This document shows, one piece after another, positions 25,725-34,493 of a stretch of DNA of 64,000 bases; within the stretch, counting starts at the first letter, position 1; each line of letters opens with the position of its first letter. The position numbers were made by a program, and so were the translations under genes. The stretch spans positions 2,541,001 through 2,605,000 of the forward strand of contig NZ_CP063203.1 of the NCBI RefSeq assembly GCF_019904255.1, read 5' to 3'. This DNA comes from Marixanthomonas sp. SCSIO 43207 (GTDB taxonomy: Bacteria > Bacteroidota > Bacteroidia > Flavobacteriales > Flavobacteriaceae). Under the pieces are notes generated by a model that saw nothing but the letters and a program-made list of their open reading frames with translations, had not been told where the DNA came from and made no database searches.

Positions 25725-27026
25725 TTGGAAGAAGTAAATATTTTTTGGTTCCGAAGGGACTTACGGATTGATGATAATGTAGGATTTTACAAAGCGCTGC
25801 ACGGAAAACACCCCGTTTTACCAATCTTTATTTTTGATTCTGAAATATTGGATGAACTTCCTGAAGATGATGCTCGGGTTACATTTATTTTTGAAACCCT
25901 TCAGAAAATGAGGGATGAACTTCAAAAGCACGATAGCAGTTTGGCTATGTTCTATGGAAAGCCAGAAAAAGTTTTTGAAGAAATTTGTTCAAAATATAAC
26001 ATTCAAAACGTAATAACCAACCACGACTACGAACCTTACGCCAAAGATAGAGATCAAAAAGTTAAAGAATTATTATCTAAAAAAGATATAGGTTTTTACA
26101 CGTACAAAGATCAAGTCATTTTTGAAAAAGACGAAGTTGTAAAGGATGATGGTGATCCATATATAGTATACACTCCGTATATGAAAACGTGGAAGTCTAC
26201 CTTTAATGAAGATGAACACTTAAAAATTTACTACACCAACGAGTTTTTAAAAAATTTAGTTTCAAATACACGTTTGCCTAATTTAACCTTAGGAGATATT
26301 GGGTTTAAAAAATCAAGTATTGAAGTACCAGATTATGATGTAACGCCCACAACAATCAAAGAATATGAGAAAAAACGAAATTTTCCATCTGAAGACGCTA
26401 CTTCTCATTTAGGTCCGCATTTGCGTTTTGGTACTGTAAGCGTGCGAAAAATGATCAAAAAAGCCATTGCAGAAAAAAACGAAACTTTTTGGCAAGAATT
26501 AATATGGCGCGAATTTTTTATGCAGATACTTTGGCATTATCCAAAAACAGTAGATACAGCCTTCAGAAAAAAATATGATCGTGTAAAATGGCGAAACAAT
26601 AAAGAAGAATTTAAGCTATGGAAAGAAGGTAAAACCGGATACCCTATGGTTGACGCCGGTATGCGACAGTTAAATAAAACCGGTTATATGCACAATCGCG
26701 TACGCATGGTTGTTGCTAGTTTTCTGTGCAAACATCTTTTAATTGATTGGCGATGGGGTGAAGCTTATTTTGCTGAAAAGCTACTGGATTATGAGCTTTC
26801 AAGCAATGTAGGAAATTGGCAATGGGCAGCAGGTAGCGGTGTAGATGCGGCACCATATTTTAGGATTTTTAATCCTACAACGCAAATTGAAAAATTTGAT
26901 AAAAACCATATGTACTTAAAAAAATGGATTGATGAATATGATACAGATAACTATCCTGAAAAAATGGTAGATCACAAAGAGGCTCGCGAACGTGCTTTAA
27001 GCACGTATAAAAAAGCTGTTTCTTAA
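25725..27026 (+). CDS. phrB: Deoxyribodipyrimidine photolyase (cryptochrome/photolyase family)
   Basis: This 433-residue protein starts at TTG 25725, two bases after the SDR stop. The N-terminal antenna domain has IFWFRRDLRIDDN, and the C-terminal FAD domain carries FWQELIWREFFMQIL, GYPMVDAGMRQLN, HNRVRMVVASFL and GNWQWAAGSGVDAAPYFRIF. This is a class I type CPD photolyase, which splits cyclobutane pyrimidine dimers using blue light. The SRPBCC-SDR-photolyase order suggests light-induced coexpression. Confidence 0.92.
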   Translation: MEEVNIFWFRRDLRIDDNVGFYKALHGKHPVLPIFIFDSEILDELPEDDARVTFIFETLQKMRDELQKHDSSLAMFYGKPEKVFEEICSKYNIQNVITNHDYEPYAKDRDQKVKELLSKKDIGFYTYKDQVIFEKDEVVKDDGDPYIVYTPYMKTWKSTFNEDEHLKIYYTNEFLKNLVSNTRLPNLTLGDIGFKKSSIEVPDYDVTPTTIKEYEKKRNFPSEDATSHLGPHLRFGTVSVRKMIKKAIAEKNETFWQELIWREFFMQILWHYPKTVDTAFRKKYDRVKWRNNKEEFKLWKEGKTGYPMVDAGMRQLNKTGYMHNRVRMVVASFLCKHLLIDWRWGEAYFAEKLLDYELSSNVGNWQWAAGSGVDAAPYFRIFNPTTQIEKFDKNHMYLKKWIDEYDTDNYPEKMVDHKEARERALSTYKKAVS

Positions 27027-27127
27027 AATCACTGTAAGATTATTCTTCAAAAACTACACTTTATCGATATTTTACATATATTTATCGAACATATTGAAAA
27101 TTAAGAGTTTACATAACCCCCAAATCT

Positions 27128-27370
27128 ATGCTTATGGAAACGATTACAAATGAATTCACCAATGGTGAAATCACGGTAAGTTTTGAACCTAAAAAATGTA
27201 TCCACGCTGAGAAATGTGCTCAAGGTTTGTCTGAAGTTTTTAGAACATCAATAATTCCTTGGATTAATATGGATGGTGCTGACACCGAAACCGTTATAAA
27301 GCAAATAAGGAAATGTCCTTCAGGAGCATTAAACTTTTGCTACAATAAAAAAGAGCACGTTGTTAAATAA
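27128..27370 (+). CDS. Divergent 4Fe-4S mono-cluster ferredoxin-like protein (Fer4_19)
   Basis: The 80-residue protein (78 if the ATG at 27134 is used) has the Fer4_19 pattern: FEPKKCIHAEKCAQGLSEVF, then RKCPSGALNFCY, providing the four cluster Cys candidates. Such proteins act as small electron carriers or as parts of oxidoreductase systems. The 101-bp gap upstream separates it from the photolyase gene. Its redox partner is not evident in the window. Confidence 0.75.
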   Translation: MLMETITNEFTNGEITVSFEPKKCIHAEKCAQGLSEVFRTSIIPWINMDGADTETVIKQIRKCPSGALNFCYNKKEHVVK

Positions 27371-27389
27371 ATTTTAATTAGACTCAAAA

Positions 27390-27422
27390 TTTGGGCTATT
27401 TAAAACAATTTTTCTACTCTTG
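27390..27422 (+). promoter_or_regulatory. Bacteroidota-type promoter of the coiled-coil membrane protein gene
   Basis: TTTG (27390-27393), a 21-nt spacer and TACTCTTG (27415-27422; one mismatch to TAnnTTTG) lie 38 bp before ATG 27460. This promoter argues against an in-frame TTG at 27391 as the start. Confidence 0.5.
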
Positions 27423-27459
27423 CGGTGTTACTAAACAAAACAAACCCAACAAAACTACT

Positions 27460-28053
27460 ATGAAGAAAAAATTAATAACCCTTCTTCCGGCATTTCTTAT
27501 TACAATTACCCTTTTTGCTCAAGAAAATCCCCAAGTACAGCAAGAGGACAATACCTTAGAAGGTCAGTTTAAAGAAGTTGTAGATGAATCTAATAATTAC
27601 CAAGAATATAAGGTGATTAAAAAGTATCAGATTAATCAACTTAGGCAAAATATCTTAGATACTGTTTCGGCCTTAGAATCTGAAATTTCTTCTTCCAATC
27701 AAGAAATTAATCAGAAGGCAAAAAAAATTGATTCATTATCCAATCAATTAAAAACTACAAAAGAAGATTTATCACTTTCAAAAGAAAAAGAAAACGGTAT
27801 TGAGTTATTAGGAATTCTTACTGAAAAATCTACCTATAACTCCATAATGTGGTCTATTATATTTTTATTGATAATAGGTTTGGCATTTTTATTTTACAAA
27901 TTTAAAAACAGCCATAAGGTTACAAAAGAGTCACAATTAAAACTTGCTGAAACTGAAATGGAGCTTGAAACCAACCGCCAAAAATCACTAGAACGTGAAC
28001 AAAAACTTAGGCGCAAACTACAAGACGAGATTAACAAAAACCGAAATAAATAA
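27460..28053 (+). CDS. Exported/membrane coiled-coil protein of unknown function
   Basis: The 197-residue protein has a signal peptide (MKKKLITLLPAFLITITLFAQ), a helical coiled coil (about 40-115), one membrane segment (SIMWSIIFLLIIGLAFLFY) and a charged C-terminal coiled coil. Homologues in flavobacteria are, in my recollection, sometimes annotated as tRNA (guanine-N1)-methyltransferase; nothing in this sequence supports a methyltransferase. The upstream in-frame TTG start is rejected because a promoter covers it. A strong terminator follows. Confidence 0.75.
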   Translation: MKKKLITLLPAFLITITLFAQENPQVQQEDNTLEGQFKEVVDESNNYQEYKVIKKYQINQLRQNILDTVSALESEISSSNQEINQKAKKIDSLSNQLKTTKEDLSLSKEKENGIELLGILTEKSTYNSIMWSIIFLLIIGLAFLFYKFKNSHKVTKESQLKLAETEMELETNRQKSLEREQKLRRKLQDEINKNRNK

Positions 28054-28058
28054 AATTT

Positions 28059-28086
28059 AAAAAGCCGCAATAATTTGCGGCTTTTT
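28059..28086. terminator. Bidirectional Rho-independent terminator
   Basis: A 12-bp stem (AAAAAGCCGCAA / TTGCGGCTTTTT) with the 4-nt loop TAAT lies between the coiled-coil gene (+) and murA (-). Confidence 0.9.
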
Positions 28087-28119
28087 CTTTTTCTATAAAT
28101 AATAAAATCTTTAGTTGTT

Positions 28120-29430
28120 TTATTCTATTCTAGTAATTTTTGCACCTATTTTACGAAGACGTTCATCTATATTTTCATAACCTCTATCAATTTGTTCAAT
28201 GTTATGAATTGTAGATACACCTTTTGCAGAAAGTGCTGCAATTAATAATGATATTCCAGCGCGTATGTCTGGTGATACCATTGTAGTAGCTTTTAATGTT
28301 GAGTTAAAATTATGACCAATCACGGTTGCTCTATGAGGATCACAAAGAATTATTTTTGCGCCCATATCAATCAATTTATCTACAAAAAACAAACGGCTTT
28401 CAAACATTTTTTGATGTATTAATACACTTCCTTTTGCTTGTGTACAAACCACTAAGACAATACTTAATAAATCAGGTGTAAAACCAGGCCAAGGAGCATC
28501 GGCAACAGTTAAAATTGATCCGTCGATATATCCTTGAATTTCATATTCATCTTGAGCGGGAATATAAATATCATCGCCTTTCTTTTCTAAGGTAATACCC
28601 AATTTTCTGAAAGTATCTGGAATAATACCTAAGTTTTCCCAACTTACATTCTTTATAGTAATCTCACTTTGTGTCATTGCTGCAAGGCCAATCCAACTTC
28701 CTATTTCAATCATATCGGGTAATACTCGATGATTACAACCTCCTAATGATTCAACACCTTCAATGGTTAATAAGTTTGAACCTACACCGCTAATTTTTGC
28801 TCCCATGGCATTCAACATAGTGCATAACTGTTGTAAATAAGGTTCACAAGCAGCATTGTATACAGTGGTTATGCCATTTGCTAAAACAGCAGCCATAACT
28901 ATATTGGCAGTTCCGGTAACTGAAGCTTGATCAAGCAACATATATGTTCCAGTTAATCCATTGGGTGCCTCAACTCCGTAAAAGCGTTCTTCTTTGTTAT
29001 ATCTAAACTCAGCTCCCAGCCTTATAAAACCTTCAAAGTGAGTGTCTAGACGTCTTCTACCTATTTTATCACCTCCGGGTCGTGGAATATATCCTTTGCC
29101 AAAACGTGCCAGTAATGGTCCTACAATCATTATAGAACCTCTAAGTGAACTTCCTTCTTGCTTAAAAAGTTCAGATTCTAGGTATTCTAGTTTTAAATCA
29201 TCAGCTTTAAAGGCATATTTTCCTTTTCCATGCTTTTGTATTTTTACACCAAGATTACCCAAAATAGTAATCAGTTTATTTACATCCCTAATATCGGGTA
29301 TGTTTTCAATTACGACCTCTTCAGGCGTTAATAATACAGCACAAAGTATTTGTAAGGCTTCGTTTTTGGCTCCTTGAGGATGTATTTCTCCTTTCAGTTT
29401 ATGCCCGCCTTCAATTTGAAAAGTTCCCAT
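28120..29430 (-). CDS. murA: UDP-N-acetylglucosamine 1-carboxyvinyltransferase, Asp-type active site
   Basis: MurA (436 residues) transfers enolpyruvyl from PEP to UDP-GlcNAc, the first committed step of peptidoglycan synthesis. The substrate-binding K22/N23 are present (QGAKNEA). The active-site loop reads PRPGGDKIGRRR: D121 takes the place of the Cys115 of the E. coli enzyme (PGGCTIG). Asp at this position is known to make MurA insensitive to fosfomycin. The rest is full-length and normal. The gene lies 20 bp after the DUF4290 gene and is probably cotranscribed with it. Confidence 0.95.
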   Translation of the reverse strand: MGTFQIEGGHKLKGEIHPQGAKNEALQILCAVLLTPEEVVIENIPDIRDVNKLITILGNLGVKIQKHGKGKYAFKADDLKLEYLESELFKQEGSSLRGSIMIVGPLLARFGKGYIPRPGGDKIGRRRLDTHFEGFIRLGAEFRYNKEERFYGVEAPNGLTGTYMLLDQASVTGTANIVMAAVLANGITTVYNAACEPYLQQLCTMLNAMGAKISGVGSNLLTIEGVESLGGCNHRVLPDMIEIGSWIGLAAMTQSEITIKNVSWENLGIIPDTFRKLGITLEKKGDDIYIPAQDEYEIQGYIDGSILTVADAPWPGFTPDLLSIVLVVCTQAKGSVLIHQKMFESRLFFVDKLIDMGAKIILCDPHRATVIGHNFNSTLKATTMVSPDIRAGISLLIAALSAKGVSTIHNIEQIDRGYENIDERLRKIGAKITRIE

Positions 29431-29450
29431 AAAAGCTTCTTAAATGTAGA

Positions 29451-30077
29451 TTAGTTGCGTTTGCGTCCGCGGTTATTTTTATAAGATTTTTTGTTGTATC
29501 GCTTCTTGTTCTTCATTAAATCTTTAGCTTCAGAAAGATCTTCATCACTATTTTTAAGATTTATTTTTCCACCTGAAAGTTCAAATAAATGATCAAAAAT
29601 CACTCCATCATCAACTGTGTCTTTATTCCAATTAAGGAAACACTTTTTCATATGGTTGGCGATTGTAAGTATTAAACCATCTTTTTTATCGCCATCTTCC
29701 CATTTATTGGCAACATCAATCATTCGCTTAATATTGTTACCATAAAATCGATACTTTGGGTGGTTTTGAGGGTATGGAAGCGGTTGTGGACGCTCTGCTA
29801 ACTCTTCACGGGAAGGCTTTGGGAAAGGTGAATCTACATCTAGTTTAAAATCTGACATAATAATCAATTGGTCCCAAAGTTTATGTTGAAAATCGGGCAC
29901 ATCACGTAAATGCGGGTTCAAATTTCCCATCACAGCAATAATGCTTTTTGCAACTTTATTACGTTCTTCACGGTCTTCTATTGAGACGGCGTGCTCTACC
30001 ATTTTTTGAATGTGACGTCCGTATTCTGGAATTATTAAATGAGGACGCTCTGTATTGTATTCTATGTTATCTAACAA
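29451..30077 (-). CDS. DUF4290 domain-containing protein
   Basis: This 208-residue cytoplasmic protein has the Bacteroidota-specific DUF4290 sequence pattern: IEYNTERPHLIIPEYGRHIQKMVEHA, GNLNPHLRDVPDFQHKLWDQL, and the basic tail (KNKKRYNKKSYKNNRGRKRN). Function is unknown. The gene pair DUF4290-murA is typical in this family and is retained here. Confidence 0.9.
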   Translation of the reverse strand: MLDNIEYNTERPHLIIPEYGRHIQKMVEHAVSIEDREERNKVAKSIIAVMGNLNPHLRDVPDFQHKLWDQLIIMSDFKLDVDSPFPKPSREELAERPQPLPYPQNHPKYRFYGNNIKRMIDVANKWEDGDKKDGLILTIANHMKKCFLNWNKDTVDDGVIFDHLFELSGGKINLKNSDEDLSEAKDLMKNKKRYNKKSYKNNRGRKRN

Positions 30078-30134
30078 AATTAAAAATTTAAGGAAGTATT
30101 ATTTTGAAGTCTTAGTGATTGCAAAATACTAAAT

Positions 30135-30425
30135 TTATAGAGAAATGACACCTTCTACTTCAGAAACTTCAATATATTTCTCAATCACTGCGTTTGGCGA
30201 GTCTAGCGTAACTTTAATAGACACACTTGTATAGGTTCCTTTTGAAGAATCTCGTGTATTTATCATAGCGCCTGTACCGTCAAAAATTGCTTCAATTTCA
30301 GCTATTTTTTCTGAACTGGAAGGAACAATAAATTTATATAAATATTCTGAAGGCCAAGAAGTATCATCTTGTAATTGTTGGCGTAATCTATCGTAAAATT
30401 CAGTAGTTTTTTTATCTGTTTTCAT
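30135..30425 (-). CDS. DUF493 family protein
   Basis: I set the start at ATG 30425 (96 residues); an upstream in-frame start would add 12 residues (MYLCEKELEKEL) that are not usual in the family. The DUF493 pattern is clear: TSWPSEYLYKFIVPSS, EIEAIFDGTGAMINTRDSSKGTYTSVSIKVTLDSPN. Members are small ferredoxin-fold proteins. Its promoter region is shared with the divergent AAA ATPase gene. Confidence 0.85.
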   Translation of the reverse strand: MKTDKKTTEFYDRLRQQLQDDTSWPSEYLYKFIVPSSSEKIAEIEAIFDGTGAMINTRDSSKGTYTSVSIKVTLDSPNAVIEKYIEVSEVEGVISL

Positions 30426-30510
30426 TAATTCTTTTTCTAGTTCTTTTTCACAAAGATACACTTTTCAGTATCAATAAATATTTAGTTATTTTGTACAAAA
30501 AATATACCGT

Positions 30511-31047
30511 TTGAAAACAAAACGAATTGTTATAACCGGAGGTCCAGGTACAGGAAAAACTACTTTAATTAAACGCCTAGAAGAAAGAGGATTTACCTGC
30601 TTGCACGAAGTATCTCGAGAAGTTACAAAAAAAGCACAACAAGAAGGAATTGAACAGTTGTTTTTAACAGATCCGCTTTTGTTTAGTGAACGCCTACTAC
30701 AAGGACGTTTACAGCAGTTTCAAGAAGCAAACAATTTTAAAAAAGAACAGTTGTTTTATGACCGTGGGTTACCCGATGTTACTGCATATATGGATTATGC
30801 ATCCCAAAGCTACCCAGAGCATTTTACCAAAGTATGCACAGAAAATAGATACGACCTTGTTTTTTTACTACCTCCTTGGAAAAAAATATATAAACAAGAT
30901 AATGAACGGTATGAATCTTTTTCTGAAGCTGAAAAAATACACGATGCATTATTAGACGGGTACAAAGCCTATAATTATGATGTTCAATTAGTGCCTACAG
31001 GAAGCGTTGAAAAAAGAATTACATTTATACTAGAAAACTTGAAGTAG
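30511..31047 (+). CDS. AAA-family ATPase (AAA_28-like, NadR/Ttd14 type)
   Basis: The 178-residue protein starts at TTG 30511 and has Walker A GGPGTGKTTL (about 9-18) at the very N-terminus, FTCLHEVSREV, then YDRGLPDVTAYMDY, DLVFLLPPWKKIYKQDNERYESF and the C-terminal helix. It belongs to small P-loop kinases/ATPases; a nucleotide- or cofactor-kinase role is plausible but not shown. It lies 7 bp before recQ and is probably cotranscribed with recQ and fmt. Confidence 0.75.
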   Translation: MKTKRIVITGGPGTGKTTLIKRLEERGFTCLHEVSREVTKKAQQEGIEQLFLTDPLLFSERLLQGRLQQFQEANNFKKEQLFYDRGLPDVTAYMDYASQSYPEHFTKVCTENRYDLVFLLPPWKKIYKQDNERYESFSEAEKIHDALLDGYKAYNYDVQLVPTGSVEKRITFILENLK

Positions 31048-31054
31048 TTCTTAT

Positions 31055-32956
31055 TTGAAAACACCAATACAAATTCTTGAAAATTACTGGGGTTTCCAAT
31101 CGTTTAAACCGATGCAGGAAGAGATTATTGCATCTGTACTTAACGATCAAGACACAGTCGCTTTACTACCCACGGGTGGTGGAAAGTCAATTTGCTTTCA
31201 AGTTCCGGCATTATTAAAACCCGGAACATGTATTGTAGTATCACCACTAATTGCTTTAATGGCAGATCAAGTAAGTACATTAAAAGAACGCGGTATTAAA
31301 GCGATGCATATTTCTGGAGGGATTTCTTTTACCGAATTACAAACTGCAATGGATAATGTGCTGTACGGCAATTATACCTTTCTTTACCTATCTCCAGAAC
31401 GTTTACAACAAGAAATAGTACAAAATACGATTCGGCAAATGAATGTGAGTTTAATTGCTGTAGACGAAGCACATTGTATATCGCAATGGGGAAATGATTT
31501 TAGACCAGCTTATAAAAACATTACCGTGTTAAGAGAGTTAAAACCATTGGCTCCAATTATTGCGCTTACAGCAACAGCAACTCCAGAAGTGCTTGATGAT
31601 ACTATTAAAGAACTTAATCTAGAGTTACCCGAAGTATTTAAAAACTCATTTGTGAGAGCTAATTTAGCTTACAAAGTTTTGCGTGTAGATGATAAACTCT
31701 ATAAAATTGAGCAACTCCTTAAAAAAAACACACAATCTGCCATTATTTATGTAAGAAATAGAAAAAGTACGGTTGAAACCAGTAACCACTTAAATCAACT
31801 AGGTTTTTCTAGCACCTTCTATCACGGCGGAATTTCAAAAAAAGAAAAAGATGATAAGTTAGAAAAATGGCGTTCTGGTAATATACCCATAATGGTTGCT
31901 ACCAATGCATTTGGTATGGGTATTGATCATCCTCACGTTCGGTTTGTGATACACATTCAATTACCTGAAAGTATTGAGAGTTACTTTCAAGAAGCTGGCC
32001 GTGCAGGTCGTGACGGAATGTATGCTCAAGCAGTATTGCTGTATAATGAATATGATAAAAAACTGGTTCAGAAACAATTTATTGACGCGTTACCTACTCC
32101 CAAAAATTTAAAGTTTTTATACCGCAAGTTGAATAACTATTTTCAGATTTCATACGGTGAGGGCGAGTTTCAAGAATTTAGCTTCAATTTTCGTGATTTT
32201 TGTGAAGTTTACAACCTTAACATTTTACTTGCTTATAATAGTTTACAATCACTAGATAGACTGGGAGTTATACAACTTTCACAAGAATTTGGCAGGAAAT
32301 CAACAGTGCAGTTTTTGGTATCTTCAGAACAAGTTTTGGACTATTTTACCACAGATATGAAAGCTTCAATTATTGGTAAAACAATCTTGCGTCTGTACGG
32401 GGGAATTTTTGAAACCCCAACTCATATTGATTTGGATATAATTTCAAAAAAAACCGGACAATCCATTGAGGTTATTATTTCAGTTTTACAAAAATTGGAA
32501 CGTGATGAGATAATCTCACTATTGCTTAAAGTTACTGATGCCACTATTACTTTTTTAAAACCTCGTGAAGATGATAAAACAATAAATGTTGTCGCAAAGG
32601 AGGTTAAGGTTTTAAACAAAAAAAAGAAAAAACAAGTTGCTGCTGTGTTGCATTATGTTGAGAATAATAAAGAATGTAGAAGTGTTCAGTTAGCCAGATA
32701 TTTTGGCGATATAGAAGCAAAAGTTTGTGGTATTTGTTCGGTGTGTGCTTCTCAAAAGCTTTCAACTAGTAAAGATGAAAGTATCCTTATTGCCGAAAAA
32801 ATAATACAACTCTTAGAAGAAAAAGAAATGGATGCTCGAGAGCTTTCAGAAAAAAGTACTTTTACATCAGAAAAAATAATTTATGTATTACGGTTAATGC
32901 TAGATAAAGGCACTGTAAAACTTAATACAAAAAATCAATTTTATTTAAATTCATGA
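31055..32956 (+). CDS. recQ: RecQ-family ATP-dependent DNA helicase
   Basis: The 633-residue helicase has Walker A LLPTGGGKS (37-45), DEAH (137-140, AVDEAHCISQWG), ALTATATPEV, FYHGGISKKEKDD, TNAFGMGIDHPHVRFVIH and QEAGRAGRDG. The C-terminal RQC zinc-binding Cys cluster includes ECRS and VCGICSVC. It unwinds DNA 3'-5' in recombination and replication repair. It starts at TTG 31055; the fmt start overlaps its stop by 4 bp. Confidence 0.95.
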   Translation: MKTPIQILENYWGFQSFKPMQEEIIASVLNDQDTVALLPTGGGKSICFQVPALLKPGTCIVVSPLIALMADQVSTLKERGIKAMHISGGISFTELQTAMDNVLYGNYTFLYLSPERLQQEIVQNTIRQMNVSLIAVDEAHCISQWGNDFRPAYKNITVLRELKPLAPIIALTATATPEVLDDTIKELNLELPEVFKNSFVRANLAYKVLRVDDKLYKIEQLLKKNTQSAIIYVRNRKSTVETSNHLNQLGFSSTFYHGGISKKEKDDKLEKWRSGNIPIMVATNAFGMGIDHPHVRFVIHIQLPESIESYFQEAGRAGRDGMYAQAVLLYNEYDKKLVQKQFIDALPTPKNLKFLYRKLNNYFQISYGEGEFQEFSFNFRDFCEVYNLNILLAYNSLQSLDRLGVIQLSQEFGRKSTVQFLVSSEQVLDYFTTDMKASIIGKTILRLYGGIFETPTHIDLDIISKKTGQSIEVIISVLQKLERDEIISLLLKVTDATITFLKPREDDKTINVVAKEVKVLNKKKKKQVAAVLHYVENNKECRSVQLARYFGDIEAKVCGICSVCASQKLSTSKDESILIAEKIIQLLEEKEMDARELSEKSTFTSEKIIYVLRLMLDKGTVKLNTKNQFYLNS

Positions 32957-33900
32957 AAGATTTACGTATTGTTTTTATGGGCACACCAGATTTTGCAGTT
33001 GGTGTACTCAAAAAACTTATTGAAGAGAAAAAAAATATTGTAGGTGTAATCACCGCACCAGATAGACCAGCAGGAAGAGGTAGAAAATTAAAGCCTTCTG
33101 CTGTAAAGGAATATGCTGTCTCAAAAAATATTCCTGTTTTACAACCTACCAATTTAAAAGATGAAAACTTTTTGACTAGGTTAAAAGAGTTACAAGCCAA
33201 TTTACAAATAGTTGTCGCTTTTCGTATGCTGCCAAAAGTAGTATGGTCGCTACCAGAGTATGGTACTTTCAATTTACACGCCTCTCTCCTACCGCAATAT
33301 CGTGGAGCGGCTCCTATTAATTGGGCTATCATCAATCAAGAACATACAACTGGTGTAACCACTTTTTTTATAGATGAAAAGATAGACACCGGAGCTATCA
33401 TTTTAAAAGAAGAAGTTGCTATTTCAGAAAAAGAAACTGCAGGAAGTTTACACGACACTTTGATGGACGTAGGCAGTAATCTTGTAGTGAAAACTGTTAT
33501 GATGATTGAAAAAGACGAAGCACCTTCAATAGCTCAAGAACACGATGTATCTTTAAAAGAAGCTCCAAAACTTACTTCAGAAAACACAAAAATAGACTGG
33601 AATGACAATATTGATAGTATTGATGCTTTTATAAGAGGCCTATCACCATATCCTGTAGCGTGGAGTACTTTAAATAATGGAGAAGAAACCTTAAAGATGA
33701 AACTTTATGAAGTATCTAAAGAACACGTTGATCATTCTGAAACACCCGGAAATGTAACGGTAGACAAAAAAACTATACAAGTTGCTGCAAAAGATGGGTA
33801 TATATATATTAATGTATTACAATTACCCGGAAAAAGAAAAATGGATGCTGCATCTCTTTTAAATGGATTTTCGTTTACAGAAGATGCAAACCTTGCGTAA
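32953..33900 (+). CDS. fmt: Methionyl-tRNA formyltransferase
   Basis: Fmt (315 residues) formylates initiator Met-tRNA using 10-formyltetrahydrofolate. The N-terminal domain begins RIVFMGTPDFAVGVLKKL and contains the catalytic block FNLHASLLPQYRGAAPINWA and FFIDEKIDTGAI; the C-terminal OB-like domain ends in LPGKRKMDAASLLNGF. Length and motifs are standard. Overlap with recQ suggests coupled translation. Confidence 0.95.
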   Translation: MKDLRIVFMGTPDFAVGVLKKLIEEKKNIVGVITAPDRPAGRGRKLKPSAVKEYAVSKNIPVLQPTNLKDENFLTRLKELQANLQIVVAFRMLPKVVWSLPEYGTFNLHASLLPQYRGAAPINWAIINQEHTTGVTTFFIDEKIDTGAIILKEEVAISEKETAGSLHDTLMDVGSNLVVKTVMMIEKDEAPSIAQEHDVSLKEAPKLTSENTKIDWNDNIDSIDAFIRGLSPYPVAWSTLNNGEETLKMKLYEVSKEHVDHSETPGNVTVDKKTIQVAAKDGYIYINVLQLPGKRKMDAASLLNGFSFTEDANLA

Positions 33901-33948
33901 CCCCTTATATTTAGTGATTTTGTTAAAATCCTTACAAAATGAGTTCAG

Positions 33949-33980
33949 GTTATTAACAAACACCCGAAGTTATTAACAAA
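33949..33980. repeat. Two 12-bp direct repeats upstream of the HU promoter
   Basis: GTTATTAACAAA occurs at 33949-33960 and 33969-33980, 20 bp apart start to start (about two helical turns), in the gap between fmt and the HU gene. The spacing puts both on the same face of the DNA, which suggests a regulator-binding site. A DnaA-box-like reading is possible but weak. Confidence 0.5.
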
Positions 33981-34004
33981 TATCGCGATTTAGCGCGCTA
34001 TTCC

Positions 34005-34034
34005 TTGCATGAACCGATAATCCGTTTAAATTTG
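34005..34034 (+). promoter_or_regulatory. Strong Bacteroidota-type promoter of the HU gene
   Basis: TTG (34005-34007), a 19-nt spacer and TAAATTTG (34027-34034), a full match to TAnnTTTG, lie 52 bp before the HU start codon. Two direct repeats lie just upstream. Confidence 0.7.
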
Positions 34035-34086
34035 TAGAGCAATTAATTAAAGTTTAACCAACAATCTAATTTTTAAAAATCAAACT

Positions 34087-34359
34087 ATGAACAAATCAGA
34101 TTTAATCGACGCAATGGCAGAAGATGCCGGAATTACAAAAGCAGCTGCAAAAAAAGCTTTAGAGTCTTTCCTTGAAAATGTAGAGGGAGCACTTAAAAAA
34201 GGAAACCGTGTATCATTAGTAGGTTTCGGTTCTTGGTCAGTATCTAAAAGAGCTGCTCGTGAAGGTAGAAACCCACAAACAGGTAAAACTATTAAAATTG
34301 CTGCTAAAAACGTTGTGAAGTTTAAAGCAGGATCAGATTTACAGAGTGCTGTAAACTAA
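34087..34359 (+). CDS. hup: HU-family DNA-binding protein
   Basis: The 90-residue protein is a standard HU: MNKSDLIDAMAEDAGITKAAAKKAL, GFGSWSVSKRAAREGRNPQTGK and IAAKNVVKFKAGSDL. It is a nucleoid-architecture dimer that bends DNA. The start is certain (ATG with a promoter 52 bp upstream), and a Rho-independent terminator follows, so it is monocistronic and likely highly expressed. Confidence 0.97.
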   Translation: MNKSDLIDAMAEDAGITKAAAKKALESFLENVEGALKKGNRVSLVGFGSWSVSKRAAREGRNPQTGKTIKIAAKNVVKFKAGSDLQSAVN

Positions 34360-34382
34360 GGCTATATGCCATCTAAAAACAT

Positions 34383-34411
34383 AACCCTGTCGTTTGGCAG
34401 GGTTTTTTTTT
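34383..34411 (+). terminator. Rho-independent terminator of the HU gene
   Basis: The stem AACCCTG / CAGGGTT with an 8-nt loop is followed by a run of T residues (to 34411). Confidence 0.85.
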
Positions 34412-34493
34412 ATGCCTATTCAATACAACAATAAAGGCGAAGTGTTGGATTTTCAAAAATTAATACTTAGATTTAAGTTACAAAACCAATTTC

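Noticed and set aside
33949..33980. Repeats as a replication origin
   Set aside because: Only two copies are seen, with no dnaA gene or clear AT-rich unwinding cluster, and flanking genes point towards the region, which fits a terminus side better than an origin.
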